From contig NC_050098.1 in the NCBI RefSeq assembly GCF_902167145.1, positions 137,342,207 to 137,406,206 of the forward strand: DNA of 64,000 nucleotides, written 5' to 3'. The notes under the pieces are model-generated. The model searched no databases, was not told the origin of the DNA, and saw only the letters and a program-made list of their open reading frames with translations. A program made the position numbers and the translations under genes. Positions 45,411 to 56,278 of this stretch are shown piece by piece (positions within the stretch are counted from its first letter, which is position 1; each line of letters begins with the position of its first letter). Origin of the DNA: Zea mays (Eukaryota; Streptophyta; Magnoliopsida; Poales; Poaceae).

Positions 45411-46122
45411 GACAGCAAGGAAAGGTATTTGTACTAATTCAATATGTTTTTTCTTTCTTATACTAACATCCAAAAGATATTTTATACTGTCATATCTTTC
45501 CGCAGGAGCAGAATCAAAGCAATCATCAGATGCAAGACTATCTAAAGTTTCACAGATAATTGTAAGATAATCAAGAAATTTGAGTCAATTGTCCCATCTA
45601 CTATTTATTTGAGTACTCAGATAACTTTGATTTTTTGTGTAGGAACAAGAGACAAATGTCACTTCTACTGACACTACTGTTTTACCAATGACAAATATTA
45701 ACTTGCCATTTGGAGAGAATCGAGAGATGCCCATGTTCTTCCCACCCATCCAAGGAGAATTTACAAATCTGTTACTTGGAACTCACTTTGAAGTTGCTAC
45801 CACAATTTCTCGCCGTTTAGAGTTTGATGAAGACTTCCCTACCAAATCAACTACTTAGTGGCATTAAAGTTTGCTATGGTGTATTAAAATATATGGTACC
45901 ATTAGATTATGAATGTTTAAGTACTCTCATGGTTAAGTACACTTTATTTTTCTGGCTACATCATGGATTGACGAATGCTCGGCGTTTACATCAGGAACGT
46001 TTAAGCTACTCTGTTCAGCAGCTTCACGGTAAAAAAGCAAGTCGCCTGGGCTCCAGTCTTGAGAAGCGAATACAACCAAATATTGTATAGGCTAAGAATG
46101 TAGCACAGGCACAGGCTGCACA
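45411..46122 (+). other. MULE 3' region with exon-like remnants
   Basis: Short coding-like pieces, for example 45507-45560 and 45640-45850, the latter with PMTNINLPFGENREMPMFF. GT/AG-like boundaries suggest the C-terminal exons of the original transposase gene after an internal deletion. No continuous frame. Confidence 0.45.
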
Positions 46123-46238
46123 GCCCAGAAAATGTTACGGTGAGTTGTGGCTTTGAGATTCGGAGTACCACGTGGCGCAAAGACAAGTCGGGTCCTACGG
46201 ATTAATAAAGGACCTGGGTCTCACGTGATTCGTTTCCC

Positions 46239-46596
46239 ATTATATGTGTTGACTTGCCTCAACTCATGTTTGGTTGACTGCACGCAGAAGACGCATGTTG
46301 CATAAGCGGATACAAAGCAAGCCATTAAGGCCATTTGACACCTACACATACACCGGAAAATGCCGTATCTGGTCGGTCAGCGTCGCGCGAGCCTGAACCT
46401 CACGCACAGCCATTCAATCAGGTGGAATATGAACTGATTTATTTATATTGGACTATATGGTATGAGATATTTTAATGCTAGGTACAGAATTTAATTTAAT
46501 AGTGCTATAGGATCAGGGAGATACGGTTCAGCTGTTGGTTATTGACGATCTTTCTCCCCTCAGTCGCTATGACAAAAACATGACCATGATTTGAAG
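46239..46596. other. Downstream flank of glycosyltransferase gene
   Basis: Ordinary intergenic sequence, presumably including the 3' UTR of the minus-strand gene. No clear polyadenylation signal identified. Confidence 0.4.
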
Positions 46597-48072
46597 TCAG
46601 ATGTGTTTGAGTAGGATATTCTCCACCATCCGACCAATATTATTGTAAGATAGCCCCCCTGGTTGTGCACTGACTTGAGCCAGCCTCTTCCACTGCAGCG
46701 TCTTCTCCCTTGCGTCCTTCCCCTTCCTCCCGGTCATCATCTCCCTCACGAGCGCCGCAACCTCGTCGCTGCCAGCTTCCTGCGGCAGCTCGGCGCCGAT
46801 GCCCCACGCGGTGCACACCTGGCGGCAGTTCGTGGTCTGCTCAGACAGCACGGGGCATCCAAGCACCGGCACGCCGGCGACGACGCTCTCCAGAATGGAG
46901 TTCCACCCACAGTGGGTGACGAACAGCCCCACGGCCGGGTGGCTCAGCACCGCCTCCTGCGCGCACCACGGCACGACGAGGCCGTTCTCGCCGACCTCGA
47001 CCGCGGCGGCCATTTCTGGCCTGAGGACCCAGAGGTAGGGAGAGCCACAGCGTGCTAGCCCGGACGCGATCTCCTTGAGCCGCGCGTCGCCCATGCTGGC
47101 GTGGCTGCCGAAGCTCAAGTACACGACGGAGCGCGCCGCCTTGCCGTCGTCGAGCCACGCCATGCACTCCCTGTCCTCCTGTAACACGCCCAGCATGGCG
47201 CTGCTCCTCACCGAGCCGGCGGCGGGGACGCTGGTGTCGTCGCCGGCGCCGCGCGGAGGAGCGGGCAAGGACGCTTTGACGACGCTTGCGAGCGGGCCGA
47301 CGGTGTAGATGGGCGGCAAGTGCGGCGCGAGCGCGTCGACGACGTCCTTCTCCATGTCGTAGAGAGTGTTGAGGACGACGGCCTTGGAGGCGGCGGCCGT
47401 CTTCATCTGGTGGACGTGGAAGTGCACAAGCCAGTCGTCGGCGTCCGTGGTGTGGCAGAACGTCGGCAGGTCCCTTAGGCGCACGGCCTTCATCCCGGGC
47501 ACCCAGTCCAGCGGGGCGTCGAGGGAGCCGTCGGTCTCGTAGGTGGGTCTAAGAGGGATGACCTCCCTCGCCAAGAGCTCCTGGAACTGGAGGTAGCCCA
47601 TGAGGCCGCACGCGGACGCCGTGAAGAACTGCACGTCCGGGACGCCAACCTCGCGCGCCGCCACGGCCGCGAACGGCATCGGGGTGTCGGCCACGACGCA
47701 GCTGACCGGCGGCACGCCGGTGGGCGGCAGCAGCAGGTCCCGCAGCAGCGCCTTGAACGGCTCGAGGCAGTTGCGCTCCATCGCCTCGTGGTACGCACGC
47801 AGCGTGCGCGGTGGGTCCTCCAGCGATAGCCCGTCCGGGATGACCTCGACGGAGAAGCCCTCGTCCGGGTCCAGGGCGTCGTCGCCGCCCGTGGCCTGCT
47901 GCTGCTTGGTGCGCAGCAGGCGGCGGTGGTACAGCTCGGTGTGGACGAGCGTGGCGTGGACGCCGCGGGCGCGGAGGGCGCGCGCCAGCTGCACGTGCGG
48001 CGCGATGTGGCCGTGCGCCGGGAACGGCACCAGCACGACGTGGGGCTTCTGCTGCGCTGTCGTGGAAGGCAT
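46597..48072 (-). CDS. Family-1 UDP-glycosyltransferase (UGT85-like)
   Basis: Cytosolic enzyme that moves a sugar, usually glucose from UDP-glucose, to small plant molecules such as hormones, terpenoids or defence compounds. The specific acceptor cannot be read here. The ATG at 48072 gives 491 residues, the usual family size. The frame extends 19 codons upstream only to a GTG, and the UGT fold starts right after the chosen Met (HVVLVPFPAHGHIAPHVQLA, including the catalytic His). The partner Asp is probably in CVVADTPMP. The C-terminal PSPG box is complete: WCAQEAVLSHPAVGLFVTHC, then GWNSILESVVAGVP and SEQTTNCR, with Glu-Gln near its end. One uninterrupted exon, very GC-rich with G/C third positions, no stop or frameshift. 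It sits alone between a MULE and a hAT-like element. Confidence 0.93.
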   Translation of the reverse strand: MPSTTAQQKPHVVLVPFPAHGHIAPHVQLARALRARGVHATLVHTELYHRRLLRTKQQQATGGDDALDPDEGFSVEVIPDGLSLEDPPRTLRAYHEAMERNCLEPFKALLRDLLLPPTGVPPVSCVVADTPMPFAAVAAREVGVPDVQFFTASACGLMGYLQFQELLAREVIPLRPTYETDGSLDAPLDWVPGMKAVRLRDLPTFCHTTDADDWLVHFHVHQMKTAAASKAVVLNTLYDMEKDVVDALAPHLPPIYTVGPLASVVKASLPAPPRGAGDDTSVPAAGSVRSSAMLGVLQEDRECMAWLDDGKAARSVVYLSFGSHASMGDARLKEIASGLARCGSPYLWVLRPEMAAAVEVGENGLVVPWCAQEAVLSHPAVGLFVTHCGWNSILESVVAGVPVLGCPVLSEQTTNCRQVCTAWGIGAELPQEAGSDEVAALVREMMTGRKGKDAREKTLQWKRLAQVSAQPGGLSYNNIGRMVENILLKHI

Positions 48073-48226
48073 GATGCTGCTCCGCCAATGCAAGCAAGGA
48101 TCTGGTTCCTCACTCCTTGTCCTGTGCACGCTCGCGGCATCTCGTGTCTTATCGTGTCCCTCATCTTATGCTAGCCACATAGCGCAACAACCCACCCAAA
48201 AAGTAAACACATACATACCTATAGAC
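48073..48226 (-). promoter_or_regulatory. Short upstream region of UGT gene
   Basis: Only about 150 bp separate the ATG from a probable transposon end at 48227. A weak TATA-like CTATAGG lies on the minus strand at about 48217-48223, almost at the transposon junction. If this is the core promoter, more distal control would be transposon sequence. No other element recognised. Confidence 0.3.
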
Positions 48227-50100
48227 GATGGCCAAACAGTCCACCCCAGATGGCACTGGTACTATTAGACACGACACTATTAGACACAACATTGTTAAAC
48301 ACTAATAGTAATCATGTTGTGACACTAGTGTCTAGCTATCGGCCCAGACACTACACTGTAGTGCCTAATCATACCGTACCGACACTATACGACACAAACA
48401 CCTAACAGTATTCGTGTCAGCCTAGACACTATTTTATATTGAGAACTCAAAAAACATATATTTTAAGATTATAGGTGGATGCACGTGCTTTGCCATGGAG
48501 TCAACATGTATTGATAACATACATTGAGATGCAGAAGCACTATTTTATCGTTCTATGCTCTCGTTATTAAAATGTTCGTATGTTTAGAGTTGTACTCGGA
48601 TTCTTCGTCTAGCTGACGAAGATGACAGACGGGTCACAACAACACTCGTCTATCAAGCAGTAGCAGCACAACGCGACCAGACTGTAGATTAATCAATTAG
48701 ATGACGCATGTGCAAGAGTAGAAGTGAGTGTCGTCACTTGGGAAATCAGAGAGACAAAGCCAACAATAAGCTTATAGTAGAGGAATAATAGGATTAGAGA
48801 GACATAGGTGTACCAACAAATGAAAAGGGATATGTCAGCACCGGATCGACCAAGCGATTATATTCGTTTCTTCACATGGATCGGATCAGATCGACAAGGA
48901 CAATGGGTCAAGACGAGAGGCGGGAGAGGCCAAGTCCTACAGGGCCGCACTCGGACCTGAGTTTCATAGCCTAGGTTCCTGGAAGCGGAGCACGTCAACG
49001 AAGGAGAGGGCCAGGTCGTGGATGCAGCTATCGACGAAATTGACAAGGACCAGGGATGAGGACACATAGTCGGCGTCCGACGAGGAGGGCGTGGTGGAGA
49101 CGAGGAGCCGGCCGAGAAGCTTGGTGATCTCCTTCTTTGCTGTTGTGCGCTAGAGGTTGGAGTGGGGAGCCGGCACAGGAAGACGCGGCGCGGCGCGGGG
49201 ACTCGCCGAGATGGGCATGCAGCTAGGGTTTCGTTGTCCAGTTGGTCAGGCCTGGGCTGCGTGTATGTGGATGTGAGACCTTAGACTGCAGGTCGCGCCG
49301 CTTCCTTCGCCCACGCCGCGGCCTCGTCGTGCGGGGGCAGCCATTGTCATGGCCTCGTCATGCAGGGGAAGCCTAGTCCGCGAGGGGTTAGGGAAGCGCG
49401 CGGGCAGGATGGGGGGCACGGTATCGACTCCTAGATGGGGCGGAAGGGTGGTTTGTGCGTGCGCAGAGGGCGAGGCAAGGGTGGAGGTGTGGAGGGTGAA
49501 GTCATGGTAGTGACACGGTCTACACTATTGACTTAATATGTAGTAGAGAGATATACAATTTTAAAACTTGAACATGTATACCATTATAAAGTGAATTTAT
49601 TATGCTTAAAACCATATCAAATCACAATTCACAATCACATATACATATCACATGTATAGATTACCGGTTGGTCTAAGCCGTGCCTAATCGTGTCGTGCTC
49701 GTGCTAGCCTATCATGTCGAGGTGGAGGCCCAAGCACGGCACGAGACCCGTATCGTGCCGACAATGACAGTCTGACACTATCTACGTGATTGGTTGCCGG
49801 TGTCTGGAGCGCGTGGCTCGCGTGAGCCTGGACCGGTAGAAACGCGCCTCACTAGCATCTTCGCGCATGCAAACAGATGGATGGAAAATACCTCCGTTGT
49901 CTCTCCTCGTGCAAGCTAGAATCATTTCATACAAGTTACCAATCACATGCTGGAGCGCAGTCAACGCTCACGGCCGCTTTGGATGTGGACATCCTGCTAA
50001 CCAATCATGCAGTATATGAATCGTGCCCACGCCGTGCCAAAGCAATATGGGACGTGTCGTACTTAGTGCCGGCTCATTTAGCACGACCCACTTGACCATC
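48227..50100. mobile_element. Probable hAT-like non-autonomous element
   Basis: The ends are inverted: GATGGCCAAACAGTCC at 48227 and, on the reverse strand from 50100, GATGGTCAAGTGGGTC. Both flow into sequences rich in CACGAC/GTCGTG and CGGCAC, a style seen in grass hAT elements. The flanks are tatagac and tataaca, a degraded duplication at best. The interior has no transposase but holds a gene-like fragment at 48964-49218. Boundaries are tentative. Confidence 0.45.
48964..49218 (-). pseudogene. Captured gene fragment of unknown identity
   Basis: A frame from ATG at 49218 to TGA at 48964 reads as a genuine protein, with only one in-frame TAG at 49150-49152. Readable parts include MPISASPRAAPRLPVPAP near the start, and after the stop KKEITKLLGRLLVSTTPSSS and NFVDSCIHDLALSFVDVLRF. 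Codon use is GC-rich, like grass genes and unlike the surroundings. I do not recognise the protein. It may be an exon picked up by the surrounding hAT-like element. Confidence 0.45.
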
Positions 50101-50394
50101 TATAACATACCATATTATGAGAAGAAATAAGATGCACCTGGGCTCTATGGCGGACCCGACTGTTATGGTTAGAGTGTGTCGGAAAACATATTAAAAAAAC
50201 AAAAAAAGGAGGTTCATCAAGACTCAAACTGTAACTGATAAATTTAAGACATAATACTTACACAACTGACCTAACTACTCTTTTATATTTTTACTAGCCA
50301 GTTGTCCGTGCTTTTGCTACGGTTTTTATGTATTATATAAATAGATATTGAGATATTTATTCAAATATAATTAATGTTTATTTCGAAACACTAA
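50101..50394. other. Unassigned A/T-rich sequence
   Basis: Includes CTAGCCAGTTGTCCGTGCTT, a phrase common in grass repeats. No gene. Confidence 0.3.
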
Positions 50395-50500
50395 GGTACG
50401 TGTAGTCTGATGGTTAACTCTAAATTTCTAGAGTAGGGGGCGTGTGTTGAAATTCTCGATTTGCACTATTTTTATATAATTATTGTTTATTTCTAAACAC
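50395..50500 (+). repeat. SINE-like tRNA-derived fragment
   Basis: GTAGTCTGATGGTTA (about 50402-50416) resembles a polymerase III A box, and GTGTGTTGAAATTCTCG (about 50442-50458) resembles a decayed B box at a tRNA-like spacing. There is no clear tail or duplication. Confidence 0.3.
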
Positions 50501-51044
50501 GTCTGATGGTGACCGCGCGGACGCTGGAGTCTATAGGACAGTAGCTGAGAGCGCGGGGGCCAAAAGGCACGACGCCGAGGCTAGGGGCGCGTGGAGCGGG
50601 CCCAGTATGTCAGCTCGTGGTAAAGCCATAGTAGCATCAAGTGCCTACCTTTTGTTTTTAATAATAGTAGGGATAGTATACCGTGGACCATATAGACCAT
50701 CCGGTGGCTCCGCCCCCTGCATGTGGCATCGATGTGGATGTAGATGGCACACCTCTTTATGTACAGTGATTTTCTTTAAAACTGCCTATACAATAGTATT
50801 ATGATCATTGATGACTGAGTTTGTGGCCCCCAACTAGTCTTATTCCAGTAATTTTGGTACACGAGGCTTTATTTTGTTTGTAGCAACGTGGCAGTTCGGT
50901 GTCCAAACCAATCAACAACCCCCAAGGACACGACAGGTAGCATAGCACGTCTGCCTTTATGCTTCGTTGCCACGGACCTGACAAGAACGTAAAGTACAAA
51001 TTCGCACTGGTTCGATTAATTGGGAATTAACGTGAAAGTTGTTC
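50501..51044. other. Unassigned sequence
   Basis: No gene, RNA or repeat that I can support. Confidence 0.3.
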
Positions 51045-51049
51045 TTTTC

Positions 51050-51215
51050 CATACTCCCTCCCTCTCGAAATATGACTTTGACAAATAATAAAAATATAAT
51101 CTATAATCAATATTACTAGTAGATAGATTATTCAATTTATTTTCATAACAAATTTATTTATGGATTCAAATACTGTCAATATTTTTTTGTAAATCAAGTA
51201 TGTAGCGTTCCCTCT
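51050..51215. repeat. Stowaway-like MITE fragment
   Basis: TACTCCCTCCCTCTCGAAATATGACTT resembles (in pieces) the CTCCCTCCGTTCC termini of grass Stowaway elements, followed by A/T-rich sequence. The opposite terminus is not seen. Confidence 0.35.
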
Positions 51216-51259
51216 CATTGCCTATCCTTACATAGAAAATGAGATGCTTGCTCCCGTGT

Positions 51260-51948
51260 CCAGGAATAGGGTTGGATAACGAGCCAGCTCGGCTCGATCG
51301 TCCGAGTTTAAGCTGGCTCGTTAAGTTAACGAGCTAGCTCGGCTTGGCTCGTTAAGCTAACGAGCCACAGAGTCAGCTCGACTCGGTTTGTTTACGGAGC
51401 TTGAACTGACTCGTTTAGCTCGTTAGCCAGAGCAGAAAAAATAATATGCACATAATAATGAATTTCTAGCTAATTTGCAACTAATTTAACAATAGAAAAT
51501 AATAATTATACTTATAATTTCACAGACCACGTCAATGTAACATCAAATTAACACAACTCATCAATTCACAATTCACATACATGTTGATCAGTTTAACCCA
51601 TAATTATATTTGAATAGACCAATTTAACACATAGACATAGTTCATTAATCATTAGTTTAACTTGTACGCCATAGACACCTCACATATATATATATATAAC
51701 ACGTTCATCAATTATTCCCAATTATTCCATAAATAATATGCATATAGTTTCGTTTTGCTGAAATGTGGTAGCTCATTTAGCTCGCAAGCTGGCTCATTAA
51801 CTAACCGAGATGGCTCGTTAATGAACCGAGCTAGGATGTCAGCTCAGCTCGTGAAAAAATTCAAACGAGCCGATCCGGTTCGAGCCAAGCTGACCATGAA
51901 CCGAGCGAGCCAACGAGCCACAAGCATTTCGTATAGCCCTACCCAGGG
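51260..51948. mobile_element. Inverted-repeat element rich in GAGCTCG motifs
   Basis: The left end runs AGGGTTGGATAACGAGCC; the right end on the reverse strand runs GGGTAGGGCTATACGAAATG. Both ends carry many 'gctcgttaacgagct'-type motifs in opposite orientation, around an A/T-rich core. It is a non-autonomous DNA element, hAT- or MULE-like. The target duplication was not resolved. Confidence 0.5.
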
Positions 51949-52043
51949 AGCCAATTTTGATCTAACATGGACAAGCAAAGCCTTAAGCAGCACAGGTACT
52001 AACAAGGTACTTTGGCAAAAGAACCAAAATCTACTGCTCACCT

Positions 52044-53530
52044 TGAAAGTCGACTAGAGGGGATAAATAGACGAAACATGAAATTTATCACCTAATAGAA
52101 AAACTTAAATCCTGGTTAGATGTTAGAACGAGAAGCAATTCGATCGGAGTGAGGGAGAGTAGTTCTTCTTGCAAGTATTGTTCTTATGATTGCAGAATTA
52201 CATAGGGAGCAATACAATTGATTTGGAACCAAGTGCATTCAAAAGAACTTTTAGAGAGAGGTAGAGAAAGAGACAAATCACAAATCAAACTCAACACAAA
52301 GACACAGACATTTTGTTTCATGAGGTTCGGCTCCGAAGAACCTACATCCATGTTGAGGAGTCCATTTAGGACAGGTCTCTTTCAAAAATTTTCCTCTCTC
52401 AAACGATCACCTAGACCGTTTGAGTGTTCCTTCTTGCTAGTGTCCTCCCTTTTATAGTCCAAGGGGGCACATTACAAGCGAGCTAGGCCCTGACACATGG
52501 GCCCGTGAGTTACTTTTACACAAAGCGTGAGGCGTCGGGAAAGGGCTGGTAGCGCTATGTCTTCTAGGCGCATATCTCTTCTTGGTCATCATGTTGGTTC
52601 CTGGCATCATATCCTCCTGCCCCATCTAATCGGAACGCAGACGTAGTCATTGGTGTAGGTTACGGCGTAGCCTGATACGCTGTCGCGCGTAGGGGTGTAT
52701 GGACGGTGTCGTCCCATACTCCCATCTCCTTTGACTATCCCTTCATGCCTCAGTAGCGCATGAGGAACAGTAAAGGTCATAATGTAGGGCACCCAAGCAG
52801 CACATTGAGTCAATGGTCTTGTCTCAGTAACGCGTGAGTAACAATATATCCCACATGTTGCAGACTGGGCGCGCCGCATACATTTAATGCGAGGGATACG
52901 CTACCTTCCCTTGGCTTGTGCTGGCGTGCATTCCTCCTACAGCTAGTGCTGATGGCCCGCATGTTAGAGGTCAGACGTCAGGCGCCGCCCAGGCTTACCT
53001 AGCCACGTGTCGGGATCGGACCTCTTCCTGGAAAGGGGGTAGGCTTGGGAACGTGTGGTGATGTGGTACCCCTGGACCATATCTGACCAGGGATCCGAAA
53101 CATGCTTTGTGGGGGGGGGGGTCCGAGCCCCAGCCATAGCGGTCCGGACACACGGCGGCTCCGGACCTCACTAGGCTTGAGGTCCAGGTGGCATACGTGG
53201 GATTCAGAACTGATCTTGTAGTTGAAGAGTACCTTTATTTCTGGGTCCTAGAGCCTTCCGGACCCCCTCCCTCTGGACCTAATGGTCCCACGTGAAGGTC
53301 CGAGCCTTGCCCGTGGGGGCTCAGACCTATAGTCGAGGTTGTTGATTACTCTAGGGCTTGTGGAAACTGTAACCCAACCTAAGAGATGAGCCTAGCTGAC
53401 TCGTGGCCACATACGGTGGGCCTCAACCTTGAGTCGAGCTGGCCACCCAGTAGTCTCGTGGCTATGGGCGGCCACAGTGGTCTCGCCTTGACCTAGCATG
53501 AGTGGGTACCCCATATTTAGGGTACCGACA
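52044..53530 (-). repeat. LTR joined to copia pol
   Basis: Starts TGAAAGTCGACTAG and ends GGGTACCGACA, so on the element strand it reads TGTCGGTACCC...CGACTTTCA. A TATA-like TATAAAAG lies at about 52448-52456 on the reverse strand, and GGTCCGGAC-type motifs lie at 53110-53350. It abuts pol coding directly, with no polypurine tract and no shared flanking duplication (cacct against ggtgc). Either a solo LTR whose left flank was lost or a rearranged element. Confidence 0.55.
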
Positions 53531-56278
53531 GGTGCTAACATGATCAATAAAGATATCTCCCCTTTGTGGGTGATCTCTCATAAAGTGACACTAGATGTCT
53601 ATGTGCTTAGTGCGAACATTATCAATATGATTATCTGCCATGCTGATTGCACTGTCATTATCACATAGGAGGGGGACTTTGCTTAGGTTAAGCCAAACCC
53701 TGAGGGTTTGCCTCATCCAGAGTAATTGTGCACAACAATGTCAGACGCAATATACTTGACCCTGACAGTGGATAGGGCAACATAGTTTTGTTTCTTTGAA
53801 GACCAAGACACTAGGGATCTCCCTAGAAACTGATAAGTCCCTGATGTACTCTTCCTATCAACCTTACATCCAGCATAATCGACATCAAAATATCCAAAGA
53901 GATCAAAGTTTGAATCCTTAGGATATCAAAGCCCAAAGTTAGGAGTATGAACTAAATATCTCAAGATTCTCTTCATGGTCCTAAGATGACATTCCTTAGG
54001 GTCGGCATGGAATCTTGCACACATGCAAACTAAAATATTATTTCCAATCTAGATGCACATAAATACAGAAGTGAAACTATCAAAGACCGATATACCTTTT
54101 GATCTACAGATGTACCTCTTGTGTCGAGGTCGAGATGACCATTGGTTTTCACGGGTGTCTTGATGGGTTTGGCATCCTTCATTCTAAATTTATTCAGAAT
54201 ATCTTGAGTGTACTTTATTTGGCTGATGAAGGTGCCATCTTAGAGTTGCTTGATTTGGAAACCTAGGAAATACTTCAACTCCCCCATCATGGGCATCTCA
54301 AATTCCTATTTGTGATCCTATTGAACTCTTGACAAGATGATTTGTTAGTAGACCCAAATATAATATCATCAACATAGATTTAGCATACAAGCAAATTATT
54401 GTCAATAGTTTTGGTAAAGAGAGTAGAATCAACTTTTCCAACTTTAAAGGAATTTGTTCTAAGAAAATCTCTCAGGCAGTCACACCATGCTCTTGGTGCT
54501 TGCTTAGGCCCGTAGAGCGGCTTTTGAGCTTATACACATGAGAGGATGCTTATCATCTTCAAAGTCGGGAGGTTGCTCAACATATACTTCTTCCTTGATT
54601 GGCCCGTTGAGAAATGCACTTTTCACGTCCATTTGAAACAACTTGAAATCATGGTAAGTAGCATAGGCTAATAATATGCGAATGGACTCAAGCCTAGCTA
54701 CAGGTGCAAAGCTTTCATCAAAATCTAAACCTTCTACTTGTGAATAACCCTTGGCCAGAAGTCGGGCTTTGTTTCTTGTCACCACACCATGTTCATCTTG
54801 TTTGTTGCGGAAGACCCACTTGGTTCCTACAACATTTTAGTTATGATGTGGTACTAAATGCCAAACCTCATTCCTTTTGAAATTGTTGAGTTCCTCTTGT
54901 ATGTCATCACCCAATTCGGATCCTTCAATGTGTCTTCAACCATGAAATGCTCAACAGAAGACACAAAGGAGTAGTTTTCATAGAAATTAGCGATTATAGA
55001 GCGAGTGGTTACCCCTTTTATATATCACAAAGAATCACATCGATGAGGTGGTATCTTTGAATTGCTTTGTAGACCCTTGGGTGTGGCACCTTTGTTGCTT
55101 GAATTTCTTGATTATCCTCCTCTTCTTAATCTTCTTCTTCATCTCCCCTTGATGAATGTCGACATCTAGAGATTGCTCATTATCTTTAATTTGTTCACCA
55201 TCTTCTTGAGCTCGCTCACCACTTTGAGTTAGAGGTGATGCTTGTATGGAGGAGGATGATTTATCAAGTGCTTGAATTGGCTCTTGTGGACACACATCCC
55301 CAATAGACATGTTCCTTAGCGTGGTGCATGGAGCCTCATCCTCATCTAGCTAATCAAGATCAACTTGCTCTTTTTGAGAGCCATTAGTCTCATCAAACAC
55401 AACGTCACAAGAAACTTCAACACAATCTGTGGTTTTGTTGAAGACTCTACATGCCCTCGTGTTTGAATCATAACCAAGTAAAATACCTACTACTGCTTAA
55501 GGAGCAAATTTCAAATTTCTATCCTTCTTGACTAGAATAAAGCATTTACTCCCAAAGATTCTAAATTATGAAATGGCCTTTTTATGGGTGAGGAGTTCAA
55601 ATGATTTTTTCTTGAGAAGTCAGTGTAGGTACAATCGATTGATGGTGTGGCAAGCCGTGTTGACTGCTTCCACCCAAAACCGATCGGATGTTTTGTATTC
55701 GTCAAGCATGGTCCTCACCATATCAATTAGAGTTTTATTCTTTCTCTTTACCACACTATTCTATTGTGGTGAGTAGGTAGAAGAAAACTCATGCTTGATT
55801 CCCTCCTCTTCAAGAAATTATTCCACTTGAGTATTTTTTAAATCTGTTCCATTGTCGCTTCTAATCTTCTTGGTTCTTAAATTGAACTCATTTTGTCTCT
55901 TCATAAGAATCTCTTCAGAGTGCCCTAGGTTTTAGATTTATCCTGTAAAAAGAACACTCAAGTGAAGCATGTATAATTATCAGCAATGACCAAACCATAC
56001 TTACTCCCGCCAATTCTTATATAAGCAACCAGACCGAATAGATCCATGTGGAGTAACTCTAATGGTCTTGAGGTTATCATAATGTTTTTGGAGGGGTGGC
56101 TTGATCCAACTTGCTTTCCTACTTGGCATGCCCCTATGGTCTGTCTTTCTCAAAGCAAACATTGGTTAGTCCTAAAACTTGTTCACCCTTTAGTAGCTTA
56201 TGAAGATTCTTCATCCCAACATGGGCAAGTCGGCGATGCTAAAGACAACTCATATTGGTTTTAGCTATTAAACATGTG
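53531..56278 (-). pseudogene. Decayed copia pol, integrase to RNase H
   Basis: Minus-strand remnant running from the integrase zinc-binding region (near 56220) through the integrase core, the linker (55035-55310) and RT (54504-54785, [13 protein letters not shown] and [19 protein letters not shown]) to the middle of RNase H at 53531. It has many stops and indels. It aligns with the intact pol of the Opie-like element but is much more decayed. It is cut at the left by the LTR junction at 53530 and at the right by the Opie-like insertion at 56279, so its gag may continue beyond the window. Confidence 0.88.

Larger units (their letters stand above)
44009..46238 (+). mobile_element. MULE with long TIRs and FAR1-type gene
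   Basis: A 2230-bp Mutator-like element. Left TIR 44009-44124 and right TIR 46123-46238 are 116 bp each, beginning GGGAAACGAATYACGTGAGA, with scattered mismatches. The flanks share ATTATAT directly at both ends (44002-44008 and 46239-46245); the usual MULE duplication is about 9 bp, so the outer bases may have mutated. The interior encodes a FAR1-related protein truncated in the transposase domain, with C-terminal exon pieces at 45500-46090. It is probably non-autonomous through internal deletion. Confidence 0.85.

Noticed and set aside
48073..48129. Upstream 19-codon extension of the UGT frame
   Set aside because: It opens on GTG, not ATG, and the family's N-terminal motif begins right after the Met at 48072.
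47600..48268. Plus-strand and other-frame ORFs over the UGT gene
   Set aside because: Shadows of the strongly G/C-third-position glycosyltransferase; no domain in these frames.
49780..50100. Small ORFs near the hAT-like right end
   Set aside because: Short, no motifs, composition like the surrounding transposon.
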